From the NCBI GenBank assembly GCA_015490835.1, contig WFXA01000174.1:1-36010 (forward strand): a stretch of 36,010 bases of DNA, written 5' to 3'. The notes under the pieces are model-generated. The model searched no databases and was not told the origin of the DNA. It saw only the letters and a program-made list of their open reading frames with translations. Position numbers and translations under genes: made by a program. This document shows, piece by piece, positions 18,001 to 25,475 of this stretch; within the stretch, counting starts at the first letter, position 1, and each line of letters opens with the position of its first letter. Source of the DNA: Flavobacteriaceae bacterium. GTDB lineage: Bacteria; Bacteroidota; Bacteroidia; Flavobacteriales; Flavobacteriaceae.

Positions 18001-18218
18001 TTAGAGGGAAATGGCAATTTGCAGCAGCTTCTGTTTTTGCTTATGCTTCGATTATGATGACCTATTATGGTGTTAATTTTTATTTGGTAGGATTGCATTC
18101 TTATGCTAGCGGAGAAAAAACCATGACACCTAATTTTGTATGGTACACCGTAATTTTCTTTGTAATTTTAAGTACACTTGCCTATTTCAAATATAAAAGA
18201 TATTATAAAAAAGGATAA
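15060..18218 (+). CDS. Fused ResB-CcsA cytochrome c biogenesis protein (system II)
   Basis: This membrane protein of about 1052 residues joins the two halves of system II, which carries heme across the membrane and attaches it to apocytochrome c. Residues 1-470 are ResB-like: membrane helices near 10-30, 55-75 and 80-105, a large periplasmic part, and another helix near 435-460. Residues about 730-1052 are CcsA-like with many helices; WGRYWGWDPKETWAL near 949-963 is the WWD heme-binding motif. Between them (about 485-500) is a second helix ending SFSAMAQENA, which looks like a signal-peptidase site. The ATG at 15060 is preferred to the GTG one codon upstream. The fusion is well known in Bacteroidota and Epsilonproteobacteria. 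Confidence 0.94.
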   Translation: MLKKLATFLFSTRLTAVLFIVFAIAMATGTLLDASAETSPTPYTKELIYDAWWFEVIMLLFMINFIGNISRYQLFKKEKWATLLLHLAFILIIFGAFITRYISYEGAMHIREGATENKILSSETYITAFIDGDYEVNGVKQRRVIAPEKVRLSNRLNNHFTIKTDYKGKPVTIKFKEFIKNAKEGIIPSNEGEEYLKIVESGTGKREEHWLKSGEIQNIHNVLFALNKPTNGAINLITEGDNYTIKAPFSGNYIIMANQTKGSVVADSLQPFHLRSLYQLGGMSFVVPEPVIKGKYGVIKAHRKEKTNQDAVLVTVQSGNKEKDIWLFGGKGTAPAMQKVTLNGLDIYVGYGSKEIELPFSITLNDFIAEKYPGTQRGFSSFKSKITVNKPNKEFYDYDIYMNHVLDESGYRFFQSGFDPDEKGTILSVNHDFWGTWITYIGYTLLYIGLLGILFTPNTRFGSLKKQLKKLHSKHSKITTLLLLFISFSAMAQENASHQTFSKSQIDSLIQANAVDKSHALKFAQLVIQDNGRMKPVNTFASELLRKISHKTHYQGLDANQVFLSMTEFPRLWVEAPIIYLKRGNDSIRKIIGVPVDRKEIALIDLFDEKGNYKLEPYLENATRTTNPNQFQKDFIKTHENFYLLNQALSGSILKVFPIPNDPSNKWISYPELSEANIKGNDSLYVKNILPMYFETLKQARKTNDYSQADKLLESITAFQKKFGSKVLPSENKIKAEILYNKADIFNRMYKFFTLIGVLMFIFVILQIFYDNKLLNFLVNVCKYLIWISLIILTAGLMLRWYVSGHAPWSDAYESIVYVGWATVLFGLVLGRKSALTIASTAFVAAIVFWVAHQNWIDPSIANLQPVLNSYWLMIHVAIIVASYGPFTLGMILGATVLLLMILTNSKNRQKMNLHVKELLIITEMALIVGLVLLTIGNFLGGQWANESWGRYWGWDPKETWALISIMVYAFVVHMRLVPGLRGKWQFAAASVFAYASIMMTYYGVNFYLVGLHSYASGEKTMTPNFVWYTVIFFVILSTLAYFKYKRYYKKG

Positions 18219-18342
18219 GAAATTTCTTAGAGACACCTCGTTGCATTTTTGAATTTAAAATTTTAATTATTTTTAAAGTCTTCTTGCTAAAACGATTAAA
18301 ATGTATTTTATTAGATGTAAATGATGATTTTTTATAGCTAAG

Positions 18343-18358
18343 CATCTTTTTTAAGATG
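18343..18358 (+). terminator. Short hairpin after the ResB-CcsA gene
   Basis: CATCTT and AAGATG are 6-base arms around TTTT, 125 bases past the stop. It is weak, and may be part of the upstream region of lpxD rather than a terminator. Confidence 0.25.
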
Positions 18359-18371
18359 ACAAACGTAAAAC

Positions 18372-18401
18372 TTGAGTTACTTATCTTTTTTCCTATATTT
18401 G
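18372..18401 (+). promoter_or_regulatory. Promoter of the lpxD-lpxC-lpxA operon
   Basis: TTG (18372-18374), exactly 19 bases, then TATATTTG (18394-18401). This is the best-matching Bacteroidota promoter in the window. Transcription would begin near 18406, downstream of the in-frame ATG at 18356 and upstream of the GTG at 18431. Confidence 0.7.
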
Positions 18402-18430
18402 CAAGACTCAAAAAAAACAAAAAAAATTGC

Positions 18431-19456
18431 GTGGAATTTACAGCAGAACAAATAGCAGGCATTTTAGAGGGTGAAGTAGATGGCAATCCAAACGAGGTAG
18501 TTAATAAACTTTCAAAAATAGAAGAAGGCACAAAAGGAAGCCTTACTTTTTTAGCAAATCCAAAGTACACATCGTTTATATATTCCACAAAAGCAAGTAT
18601 AACGATTGTTGATAAAAACTTTATTCCGGAAAATTCACTTACAACCACGCTTATTAAAGTAGAAGAACCTTACAAAGCTTTTTCAAAATTATTAGCATAC
18701 TATAATCAGGTAAAAAATAATAAAACCGGTATTGAACAACCTGTTTTTGTTTCAGATAGTGCTTCTTATGGTGACAATATCTATCTCGGCGCTTTTTCTT
18801 ATTTAGGAAATAATGTAAAAATAGGAAACAATGTTAAAATTTATCCTAATGCATATATTGGAGACAATGTAATAATAGGGAATGATGTAACGATTTTTTC
18901 AGGAGCTAAAATTTATTCAGAAAGTGTTATTGGTAATAACTGCATAATACATAGCGGTGCGATCGTTGGTGCAGATGGTTTTGGCTTTACCCCTGATGAT
19001 AAAGGAGAATACAGTAAAGTGCCTCAAACCGGAAACGTTATTTTGGAAGATAACGTCGATGTTGGTGCCGGAACAACTATCGACAGAGCAACCTTAGGCT
19101 CTACTATTATTAAAAAAGGAGTAAAATTAGATAATCAAATTCAAATTGCTCATAACGTAGAAATAGGAGAAAATACCGTGATAGCAGCTCAAACAGGAAT
19201 TGCAGGCTCAACAAAAATAGGTAAAAACTGTATGATTGGCGGACAAGTTGGAATTGTAGGACATCTTACCATTGGTGACAATGTTCGCATTCAAGCACAA
19301 AGCGGTATAGGACGTAATGTTAAAGATAATGAAACGCTACAAGGTTCACCTGCGTTAAATTATGGAGATTATAACAAGAGTTACGTACATTTTAAAAATC
19401 TTCCGAAAATTATTAATAGACTTAACGATATAGAAAAGAATTTTAAAAATGATTGA
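18431..19456 (+). CDS. lpxD: UDP-3-O-acylglucosamine N-acyltransferase, GTG start
   Basis: LpxD adds the second 3-hydroxyacyl chain to UDP-glucosamine in lipid A synthesis. From a GTG at 18431 the protein is 341 residues, equal to E. coli LpxD, and starts (M)EFTAEQIAGILEG, the typical N-terminus. Residues about 1-100 are the uridine-binding domain (GSLTFLANPKY, ASITIVDKNF). About 105-310 are left-handed beta-helix hexapeptide repeats (IGNNVKIYPNAYIGDNVIIG). The catalytic histidine is H241 in QIQIAHNVEIG. A longer frame from ATG 18356 starts inside the promoter and adds 25 residues not found in the family. The last 8 bases overlap lpxC-fabZ, so translation is coupled. A second LpxD-like gene lies at 22283. 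Confidence 0.95.
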   Translation: MEFTAEQIAGILEGEVDGNPNEVVNKLSKIEEGTKGSLTFLANPKYTSFIYSTKASITIVDKNFIPENSLTTTLIKVEEPYKAFSKLLAYYNQVKNNKTGIEQPVFVSDSASYGDNIYLGAFSYLGNNVKIGNNVKIYPNAYIGDNVIIGNDVTIFSGAKIYSESVIGNNCIIHSGAIVGADGFGFTPDDKGEYSKVPQTGNVILEDNVDVGAGTTIDRATLGSTIIKKGVKLDNQIQIAHNVEIGENTVIAAQTGIAGSTKIGKNCMIGGQVGIVGHLTIGDNVRIQAQSGIGRNVKDNETLQGSPALNYGDYNKSYVHFKNLPKIINRLNDIEKNFKND

Positions 19457-20855
19457 TTGCAACCTTAGACAACGTACCATAGAAAAAGAAGTTTCGTTAA
19501 CAGGGGTGGGGCTACACACAGGGCAAGAAGTAACACTTACGTTTAAACCTGCGCCTGAAAATTATGGTTATAAATTTATTCGTGTAGATTTAGAAGGTAA
19601 ACCGGTTATTGAAGCAGATGCCAATTATGTAGTAAATACACAACGAGGAACCAATCTTGAAAAAAGAGGAGTTGTTATTAACACCTCAGAACACGTGCTA
19701 GCTGCGTTAGTAGGTCTTGAGATAGACAACTGTATAATAGAACTTAACGCTTCTGAACCTCCCATAATGGATGGGTCTTCAAAATATTTTCTAGAGGCTT
19801 TAGAAAATGCTGGTATTAAAGTTCAGAAAGAACCACGAGAGGAGTTTGTTGTAACCGATGTAATTAGTTATAAAGACGAAGAAACAGGCAGCGAAATTAT
19901 GGTCGTTCCGGCAGATAATTATCAGTTAACTGTTATGGTGGATTTTGGTGATAATGTAATCGGGACTCAAAATGCTACGCTTAAAGATATTTCAGACTTT
20001 AAAGAAGAAATTTCTTGTGCAAGAACATTTAGCTTTCTTCATGAATTAGAAATGCTTTTAGACCATGGTTTAATAAAAGGAGGCGATTTAAACAATGCCA
20101 TAGTATATGTAGATAAAGAACTTTCTGAAGAAACGATGCAAAAATTGCGTAAAGCATTTAATAAACAAGCTATTTCGGTTAAACCAAACGGAATTCTAGA
20201 CAATTTAACACTGCACCATCCTAACGAAGCAGCAAGACATAAATTATTAGATGTTATTGGAGATTTGGCTCTAGTAGGAACTCGTATTCGAGGTAAAGTT
20301 ATTGCAAATAAACCCGGTCATACGGTAAATACACAATTTGCAAAAAAACTTTCAAAAATAATCAAACTCGAAAAACGCAATAAAGCTCCAAAAATAGATT
20401 TAACAAAAACACCGGCAAAAGATGTAAACCAAATAATGGAGATGCTTCCGCACAGACCTCCTTTTTTATTGGTTGACAAAATTTTAGAGCTAACAGACAC
20501 TAAAGTTATAGGCTTAAAAAATGTTACAATGAATGAGCCCTTTTTTGTTGGACATTTTCCGGGTGCACCCGTAATGCCGGGTGTTTTAATTATTGAAGCG
20601 ATTGCTCAAACAGGAGGAATTTTAGCTTTAAGCACTGTACCCGACCCCGAAAATTACTTAACGTATTTATTAAAAATGGATAATATCCGTTTTAAAAAAC
20701 AAGTAAATCCGGGCGATACACTTATATTTGATTTAACGTTAGATGAACCCATTCGAAGAGGAATTGTAAAAATGTCTGGTAAGGCGTATGTAAATAACGT
20801 TGTAGTAACCGAAGCCGAATTAATGGCGCAAATTGTTAAAACTAAAAACCTATAA
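19449..20855 (+). CDS. lpxC: Fused LpxC deacetylase - FabZ dehydratase
   Basis: Residues 1-310 are LpxC, the zinc deacetylase that commits UDP-3-O-acyl-GlcNAc to lipid A: GVGLHTG at 19-25, SEHVLAAL with zinc ligand H82, SEPPIMDGSS, HHPNEAARHKLLDVIGDLAL with H264 and D268. Residues from about 322 to 468 are FabZ, the 3-hydroxyacyl-ACP dehydratase of fatty-acid synthesis: LPHRPPFLLVDKI, then GHFPGAPVMPG with the catalytic H369. LpxC and FabZ draw on the same 3-hydroxyacyl-ACP pool, so fusing them fixes their ratio. The fusion is a known Bacteroidota trait. It overlaps lpxD by 8 bases and lpxA by one base. Confidence 0.97.
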   Translation: MIDCNLRQRTIEKEVSLTGVGLHTGQEVTLTFKPAPENYGYKFIRVDLEGKPVIEADANYVVNTQRGTNLEKRGVVINTSEHVLAALVGLEIDNCIIELNASEPPIMDGSSKYFLEALENAGIKVQKEPREEFVVTDVISYKDEETGSEIMVVPADNYQLTVMVDFGDNVIGTQNATLKDISDFKEEISCARTFSFLHELEMLLDHGLIKGGDLNNAIVYVDKELSEETMQKLRKAFNKQAISVKPNGILDNLTLHHPNEAARHKLLDVIGDLALVGTRIRGKVIANKPGHTVNTQFAKKLSKIIKLEKRNKAPKIDLTKTPAKDVNQIMEMLPHRPPFLLVDKILELTDTKVIGLKNVTMNEPFFVGHFPGAPVMPGVLIIEAIAQTGGILALSTVPDPENYLTYLLKMDNIRFKKQVNPGDTLIFDLTLDEPIRRGIVKMSGKAYVNNVVVTEAELMAQIVKTKNL

Positions 20856-21637
20856 TGAATCAGCCTTTAGCATACGTACATCCGGGAGCAAAAATTGCAA
20901 AAAATGTTGTAATAGAACCTTTTGCTACAATACATAATGACGTTATTATTGGTGAAGGAACTTGGATAGGATCTAATGTTACCATAATGGAAGGAGCAAG
21001 AATAGGAAAAAATTGTAATATTTTTCCCGGTGCTGTAATCTCTGCTATTCCTCAAGATTTAAAATTTCAAGACGAAGAAACTACTGCTCATATCGGAGAC
21101 AATACAACCATACGTGAGTATGTTACCGTAAATAGAGGAACCATAGATAGAGGAAAAACAATAATTGGTAAAAATTGCCTAATTATGGCTTATTGCCATA
21201 TTGCACACGATTGTTTTGTAGGCGATAATTGCATTTTTTCAAACAACAGTACATTAGCAGGTCATATAACTGTTGGTGATTATGTAATTTTAGCCGGAAT
21301 GACCGCAGTACATCAGTTTTGTACCATTGGTAATCATGCATTTGTAACCGGAGGATCTTTGGTAAGAAAAGACGTGCCTCCTTATGTAAAAGCTGCAAGA
21401 GAACCTCTATCCTATGCAGGTATTAACTCTATTGGCTTACGTCGAAGAGGTTTCGCATCCGAAAAAATAAGAGAAATTCAAAATATATATAGAATTTTAT
21501 ATCAAAAAAACTATAATAACACCCAAGCTTCAAGGATTATTGAAGCCGAAATGGAAGCAACACCCGAACGTGACGAAATTCTTCAGTTTATTAAAAACTC
21601 TAAACGAGGAATTATGAAGGGTTATTTTTCAAACTAA
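20855..21637 (+). CDS. lpxA: UDP-N-acetylglucosamine acyltransferase
   Basis: LpxA performs the first, reversible step of lipid A synthesis, moving a 3-hydroxyacyl chain from ACP to UDP-GlcNAc. At 260 residues it is the usual length. Hexapeptide repeats run through residues 8-180 (VHPGAKIAKNVVIEP, IGEGTWIGSNVTI), and IMAYCHIAHDCFVGDNC gives the catalytic H118 (H125 in E. coli). HQFCTIGNHAFVTGGSLV and a C-terminal helical domain (about 190-260, GLRRRGFASEKIREIQNIYR) follow. Its ATG shares one base with the LpxC-FabZ stop. lpxB, lpxH and lpxK are not in the window. Confidence 0.97.
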   Translation: MNQPLAYVHPGAKIAKNVVIEPFATIHNDVIIGEGTWIGSNVTIMEGARIGKNCNIFPGAVISAIPQDLKFQDEETTAHIGDNTTIREYVTVNRGTIDRGKTIIGKNCLIMAYCHIAHDCFVGDNCIFSNNSTLAGHITVGDYVILAGMTAVHQFCTIGNHAFVTGGSLVRKDVPPYVKAAREPLSYAGINSIGLRRRGFASEKIREIQNIYRILYQKNYNNTQASRIIEAEMEATPERDEILQFIKNSKRGIMKGYFSN

Positions 21638-21666
21638 AAAACTTAGAAACGCAACAACTCACAAAT

Positions 21667-21685
21667 CTACCTGTCGGTAGACAGG
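21667..21685. repeat. REP-like hairpin with two alternative stems before efp
   Basis: CTACCTGTCGGTAGACAGG can fold two ways: CTACC-tgtc-GGTAG (21667-21680) or CCTGTC-ggta-GACAGG (21670-21685). The two are mutually exclusive. Short GC-richer palindromes of this kind (CCTGTC/GACAGG or CCTGCC/GGCAGG types) are, from memory, scattered through many flavobacterial genomes. It sits 17 bases before the efp start in the lpxA-efp gap. Confidence 0.55.
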
Positions 21686-21701
21686 CTAATAAACTAAAAA
21701 A

Positions 21702-22268
21702 ATGGCATCAACATCAGACATAAGAAAAGGATTGTGCATAAAATACAATAACGATATTTATAAAATAATAGAATTTTTACATGTTAAACCGGGTAAAGGA
21801 CCGGCATTTGTTCGTACAAAACTAAAAAGTGTAACCTCCGGAAAAGTAATTGACAATACTTTTTCAGCCGGACATAAAATAGAAGATATACGAGTAGAAA
21901 CTCATAAATTTCAGTATTTATATAATGATGGAGAAACCTATCATTTTATGAACACTAATGATTACAGCCAAATTCAACTTCAAAAAAATTCATTAGATAA
22001 ACCCGAACTTATGAAAGAAGGCGAAATTGTAACCATACAAATAAACACAGAAGATGGTCTTCCTTTGTCTGTTGAGCTTCCGGCACATGTTATTTTAGAA
22101 ATCACTCATACCGAACCCGGAGTAAAAGGAAATACGGCAACAAATGCAACCAAACCCGCAACGGTTGAAACCGGAGCAAAAATTAATGTTCCATTATTTG
22201 TAAACGAAGGTGATAAGATTAAAGTAGATACCGAAAAAAGTTCGTATATTGAAAGAGTTAAAGAATAA
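21702..22268 (+). CDS. efp: Translation elongation factor P
   Basis: EF-P helps ribosomes form peptide bonds at proline runs. The protein is 188 residues, the family norm, with three beta-barrel domains. HVKPGKGPAFVRTKLK near residues 28-43 holds the tip loop with K32, the position that is modified (or left bare) in different bacteria. MNTNDYSQIQL and the C-terminal GAKINVPLFVNEGDKIKVDT with SSYIERV are also typical. No modifying enzyme gene (epmA, earP, ymfI) is in the window. It is placed 64 bases after lpxA and 14 bases before the second LpxD-like gene, within the envelope operon. Confidence 0.97.
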   Translation: MASTSDIRKGLCIKYNNDIYKIIEFLHVKPGKGPAFVRTKLKSVTSGKVIDNTFSAGHKIEDIRVETHKFQYLYNDGETYHFMNTNDYSQIQLQKNSLDKPELMKEGEIVTIQINTEDGLPLSVELPAHVILEITHTEPGVKGNTATNATKPATVETGAKINVPLFVNEGDKIKVDTEKSSYIERVKE

Positions 22269-22282
22269 CATTAGATAACATT

Positions 22283-23227
22283 ATGAAATTCAATAAACCA
22301 CAGTCACTTAAGGAAATTGCAAAAATCATTAATAGTGACTTTGTAGGGGATGAAAATTTTCCGGTTTTAGGAATGAACGAGATACACGTGGTTGAACCCG
22401 GAGATATCGTTTTTGTAGATCATCCAAAATATTATGATAAAGCACTTCAATCCAAAGCAACTGTAATTTTAATTAATAAAGAAGTAGCTTGCCCCAAAGG
22501 AAAAGCATTGTTAATTTCAGACGACCCTTTTCGAGATTTTAATATACTTACCAAGCACTTTAAACCTTTTATTCCGGCAACTTCTTCCGTTTCAGAAACT
22601 GCAATAATCGGTAAAAACACGATAATTCAACCTAATGTTTTTATAGGCAATAATGTTACCATTGGCGATAATTGTGTAATCCATCCTAATGTTTCAATTT
22701 ATGATAATACCGTTATCGGAAATAACGTAACCATACATTCGGGAACAGTTCTGGGTGCCGATGCTTTTTATTACAAAAACAGACCCGAAAAATACGACAA
22801 ACTTCTAAGCGGAGGAAACGTTGTAATAAAAAATAATGTTGATATAGGCGCATTATGCACCATAGATAAAGGAGTCTCGGCATCTACGATTATTGGTGAA
22901 GGAACAAAATTAGATAATCAAGTACACATCGGTCACGACACTATCGTAGGCAAACGTTGTTTGGTTGCTTCACAGACCGGTATTTCAGGTTGTGTTGTAA
23001 TTGAAGATTTTGTAACCATTTGGGGGCAAGTAGGAATTACAAGTGGGATAACCATTGGCAAAAAAGCAATTATTTCAGCTCAAAGCGGAGTGAGTAAATC
23101 GTTAGAAGGAAACAAATCATATTTTGGTACACCGGCAGATGATTTTAGAAAAAAATATAAAGAAATAGCATCCATACGTTTAATTCCGGAAATACTTAAA
23201 AAAATAGATAGTTTAAAAAATGAATAA
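22283..23227 (+). CDS. Second LpxD-like N-acyltransferase (paralogue)
   Basis: This 314-residue protein has the whole LpxD architecture: an N-terminal uridine-binding-like domain (residues 1-95, PGDIVFVDHPKYYDKALQS), hexapeptide repeats (about 100-280, IGNNVTIGDNCVIHPNVSIY) and the histidine H218 in QVHIGHDTIVG matching the catalytic histidine. It differs from lpxD at 18431 in several places, for example LGADAFYYKNRPEKYDKLL where the first has VGADGFGFTPDDKGEYSKV, which would alter the acyl or nucleotide pocket. Flavobacteria often have this second copy after efp. It may acylate another UDP-sugar or use another acyl chain. It overlaps the NTF2-like gene by 8 bases. Confidence 0.88.
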   Translation: MKFNKPQSLKEIAKIINSDFVGDENFPVLGMNEIHVVEPGDIVFVDHPKYYDKALQSKATVILINKEVACPKGKALLISDDPFRDFNILTKHFKPFIPATSSVSETAIIGKNTIIQPNVFIGNNVTIGDNCVIHPNVSIYDNTVIGNNVTIHSGTVLGADAFYYKNRPEKYDKLLSGGNVVIKNNVDIGALCTIDKGVSASTIIGEGTKLDNQVHIGHDTIVGKRCLVASQTGISGCVVIEDFVTIWGQVGITSGITIGKKAIISAQSGVSKSLEGNKSYFGTPADDFRKKYKEIASIRLIPEILKKIDSLKNE

Positions 23228-23633
23228 TCAAGCAAAAGAAATTGTAAAAGCGTTTTATCTTTCAGATATCTTAAAAGACGAAACCGTATTATCCAGATTT
23301 TTTCATCCCGATATAAAACTTTTATGGAATAGCAACGACGGTCTTACCATCATGCAATACCAAGATTTAAAAAATTTCTTTGACGAAATAAGACGAACCT
23401 ACTGTGATATGCGTATTCAAGTAAGTCATTTACTACAAGATGAAAATTTTGTTACTGTTCGATACAAATATTACATTAAAACCATCGAAAATCCCGATGA
23501 AGAACTGGGAATTGCACATTTTATTGCAATTTGGGAAGTAAAAGACGGAAAATTTATAAGCGGATATCAAGTAAGTCAACCGGTTACAGATAAAGATGAC
23601 ACCGCAGAGTCGTACGAAAAAGTTAAAGTTTAA
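23220..23633 (+). CDS. NTF2-like / SnoaL-fold protein
   Basis: At 137 residues this protein has the NTF2-like cone-shaped fold pattern: an N-terminal helix (AKEIVKAFYLSDILKDETVLSRFFHPDIKLLW), then strands with FVTVRYKYYIKTIENP and GIAHFIAIWEVKDGKFISGYQVSQP. The fold occurs in polyketide cyclases, isomerases and many binding proteins, so sequence does not tell its reaction. It overlaps the preceding LpxD-like gene by 8 bases and is the last gene of the envelope operon, so it may serve lipid or nucleotide-sugar handling, which is inference only. Confidence 0.8.
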   Translation: MNNQAKEIVKAFYLSDILKDETVLSRFFHPDIKLLWNSNDGLTIMQYQDLKNFFDEIRRTYCDMRIQVSHLLQDENFVTVRYKYYIKTIENPDEELGIAHFIAIWEVKDGKFISGYQVSQPVTDKDDTAESYEKVKV

Positions 23634-23661
23634 TTTTCTTTTAAAACCTTGTGTTTTGCAG

Positions 23662-23669
23662 TATATTTG
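23662..23669 (+). promoter_or_regulatory. -7 box of sucD
   Basis: TATATTTG is an exact TAnnTTTG match 51 bases before the sucD start. The -33 region holds only TTT. Confidence 0.5.
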
Positions 23670-23720
23670 CCCGGTATTTTTTACAATAATTTAAGTTTTA
23701 ACCTATAATAAAATCTGATA

Positions 23721-24596
23721 ATGAGTGTTTTAGTAAATAAAAATTCAAAAATAATAGTTCAAGGGTTCACCGGAGGCGAAGGTACTTTTCATGCCAAACA
23801 GATGATAGAATACGGAACGAATGTCGTGGGTGGCGTAACTCCGGGTAAAGGCGGGCAAACCCATTTAGACAAACCGGTGTATAATACAGTTGCAGAAGCA
23901 GTAGCTAAAACAGGAGCAGATACATCCATTATTTTTGTGCCGCCGGCTTTTGCCGCTGATGCCATTATGGAAGCAGCCCAAGCAGGTATCAAAGTAATCA
24001 TTACCATCACTGAAGGTATTCCGGTAGCCGATATGACTAAAGTAGCCGAATATGTTAAAGACAGAGATTGCAGATTGGTTGGTCCCAACTGTCCCGGAGT
24101 AATCACACCGGGAGAAGCTAAAGTAGGAATTATGCCGGGCTTTGTATTTAAAAAAGGAAAAGTAGGAATTGTTTCAAAATCAGGAACTCTTACGTATGAA
24201 GCCGCAGATCAAGTTGTAAAACAAGGCTTGGGAATAACAACTGCAATAGGAATTGGAGGAGACCCGATTATAGGTACTACAACCAAAGAAGCAGTAGAAA
24301 TGTTTATCAACGATCCGGAAACCGAAGCTGTAGTTTTAATAGGAGAAATAGGTGGACAATTAGAAAGCGATGCTGCAAAATGGTATAAAAACAGCGGAAG
24401 TAAAAAACCGGTAATCGGTTTTATTGCCGGCGAAACGGCTCCGGCAGGACGCACCATGGGGCACGCAGGTGCCATAGTAGGAGGAAGTGATGATACAGCA
24501 CAAGCAAAAAAGAAAATACTAAAAGAAAACGGTATCTATGTGGTAGATTCGCCTGCTAAAATTGGTGAAACTGTGGCAAAAGTCTTAGCCGGATAA
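23721..24596 (+). CDS. sucD: Succinyl-CoA synthetase, alpha subunit
   Basis: The alpha subunit binds CoA and carries the phosphohistidine in the TCA-cycle enzyme that makes ATP or GTP from succinyl-CoA. It is 291 residues, like E. coli SucD (289). IIVQGFTGGEGTFHAKQ is the CoA-binding loop, GPNCPGVITPGEAKVGIMPG follows, SKSGTLTYEAADQV is typical, and GRTMGHAGAIVGG carries the phosphohistidine H248. The beta subunit gene sucC is not adjacent, which is normal in Flavobacteriia. It is followed 20 bases later by fabG, and both probably end at the terminator at 25391. Confidence 0.97.
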   Translation: MSVLVNKNSKIIVQGFTGGEGTFHAKQMIEYGTNVVGGVTPGKGGQTHLDKPVYNTVAEAVAKTGADTSIIFVPPAFAADAIMEAAQAGIKVIITITEGIPVADMTKVAEYVKDRDCRLVGPNCPGVITPGEAKVGIMPGFVFKKGKVGIVSKSGTLTYEAADQVVKQGLGITTAIGIGGDPIIGTTTKEAVEMFINDPETEAVVLIGEIGGQLESDAAKWYKNSGSKKPVIGFIAGETAPAGRTMGHAGAIVGGSDDTAQAKKKILKENGIYVVDSPAKIGETVAKVLAG

Positions 24597-24616
24597 TAAA
24601 CCTAAATTACTTAACA

Positions 24617-25363
24617 ATGAAACTATTAAAAGGTAAAACAGCCATTATTACAGGAGGAAGTCGCGGAATTGGAAAAGGAATTGTAGAAACATTTGCAAAA
24701 AATGGAGCAAATGTTGCTTTTACGTATAGCTCTTCTGAAGATGCCGCAAAAACTATTGAAGCAGAAATTTATAACTTAGGTGTAAAGGTAAAAGCTTACA
24801 AGAGTAATGCAGCCGATTATGAGCAATGTCAAGAATTAGCACAACAAGTTGCTGAAGAATTTGGAAGCATTGATATTTTGGTAAATAATGCCGGAATTAC
24901 AAAAGACAACCTATTAATGCGAATGAACGAAGAAGATTTTGATAAAGTAATATTGGTAAACCTAAAATCGGTATTTAATATGACCAAAGCCGTTCAACGA
25001 ACGATGCTTAAACAACGCAACGGTTCTATTATTAATATGAGTTCGGTTGTAGGCGTAAAAGGAAACGCCGGACAAAGCAATTATGCAGCTTCAAAAGCCG
25101 GAATTATAGGATTTACAAAGTCGATGGCATTAGAGTTAGGCTCTAGAAACATACGCAGCAATGCCATTGCGCCCGGATTTATAGAAACCGAAATGACCGC
25201 CAAGTTAGACCCGGAAACAGTAGCCGGATGGAGAAAAGCCATTCCGTTAAAACGAGGTGGTACGCCCGAAGATATCGCCAATGCTTGTGTTTTTTTAGCA
25301 AGCGATATGGCATCGTATATTACCGGACAAGTACTTCACGTTGACGGCGGAATGTTAACCTAA
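24617..25363 (+). CDS. fabG: 3-oxoacyl-ACP reductase
   Basis: FabG is the NADPH-dependent ketoreductase of fatty-acid elongation, a short-chain dehydrogenase. At 248 residues it matches E. coli FabG (244). The nucleotide-binding GGSRGIGKGI is at 13-22, NNAG at 90-93, and the catalytic S143, Y156 and K160 lie in MSSVVGVKGNAGQSNYAASKAG. The C-terminus YITGQVLHVDGGMLT is typical. Because the locus also holds fabZ (fused to lpxC), a fatty-acid role is more likely than another SDR substrate. It sits 20 bases after sucD and ends before a strong terminator. Confidence 0.93.
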   Translation: MKLLKGKTAIITGGSRGIGKGIVETFAKNGANVAFTYSSSEDAAKTIEAEIYNLGVKVKAYKSNAADYEQCQELAQQVAEEFGSIDILVNNAGITKDNLLMRMNEEDFDKVILVNLKSVFNMTKAVQRTMLKQRNGSIINMSSVVGVKGNAGQSNYAASKAGIIGFTKSMALELGSRNIRSNAIAPGFIETEMTAKLDPETVAGWRKAIPLKRGGTPEDIANACVFLASDMASYITGQVLHVDGGMLT

Positions 25364-25390
25364 CCGATATTTGAAATAAAAATAAGACGT

Positions 25391-25423
25391 AACCGAGATA
25401 AACCCTGTTTGTTTCGGTTTTTT
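25391..25423 (+). terminator. Rho-independent terminator after fabG
   Basis: AACCGA (25391-25396) pairs with TCGGTT (25414-25419), with an inner stem AAAC (25400-25403) / GTTT (25407-25410) and symmetrical 3-base internal loops. It is followed by T up to 25423. It closes the sucD-fabG unit and stands directly before the nadC -33 element. Confidence 0.75.
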
Positions 25424-25427
25424 GATA

Positions 25428-25458
25428 TTGCTCTGTTTCTTTCAATTTACTACCTTAG
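25428..25458 (+). promoter_or_regulatory. Promoter of nadC-yihY-priA
   Basis: TTG (25428-25430), 20 bases, then TACCTTAG (25451-25458), one base off TAnnTTTG. The start codon of nadC is 18 bases further on at 25476. A TTG-initiated longer frame at 25422 would lie over this promoter. Confidence 0.5.
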
Positions 25459-25475
25459 CAAAAATCTTTCACCTT

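Noticed and set aside
18343-18358. Strong terminator after the ResB-CcsA gene
   Set aside because: Only a 6-bp AT-rich stem with no downstream T-run; kept as a weak feature only.
18187-18648. 153-residue minus-strand open frame
   Set aside because: It is antisense to the lpxD promoter and N-terminus; low-complexity composition with no motif.
23789-24475. Two long minus-strand frames inside sucD
   Set aside because: They mirror the codon bias of sucD on the other strand and have no start context or family match.
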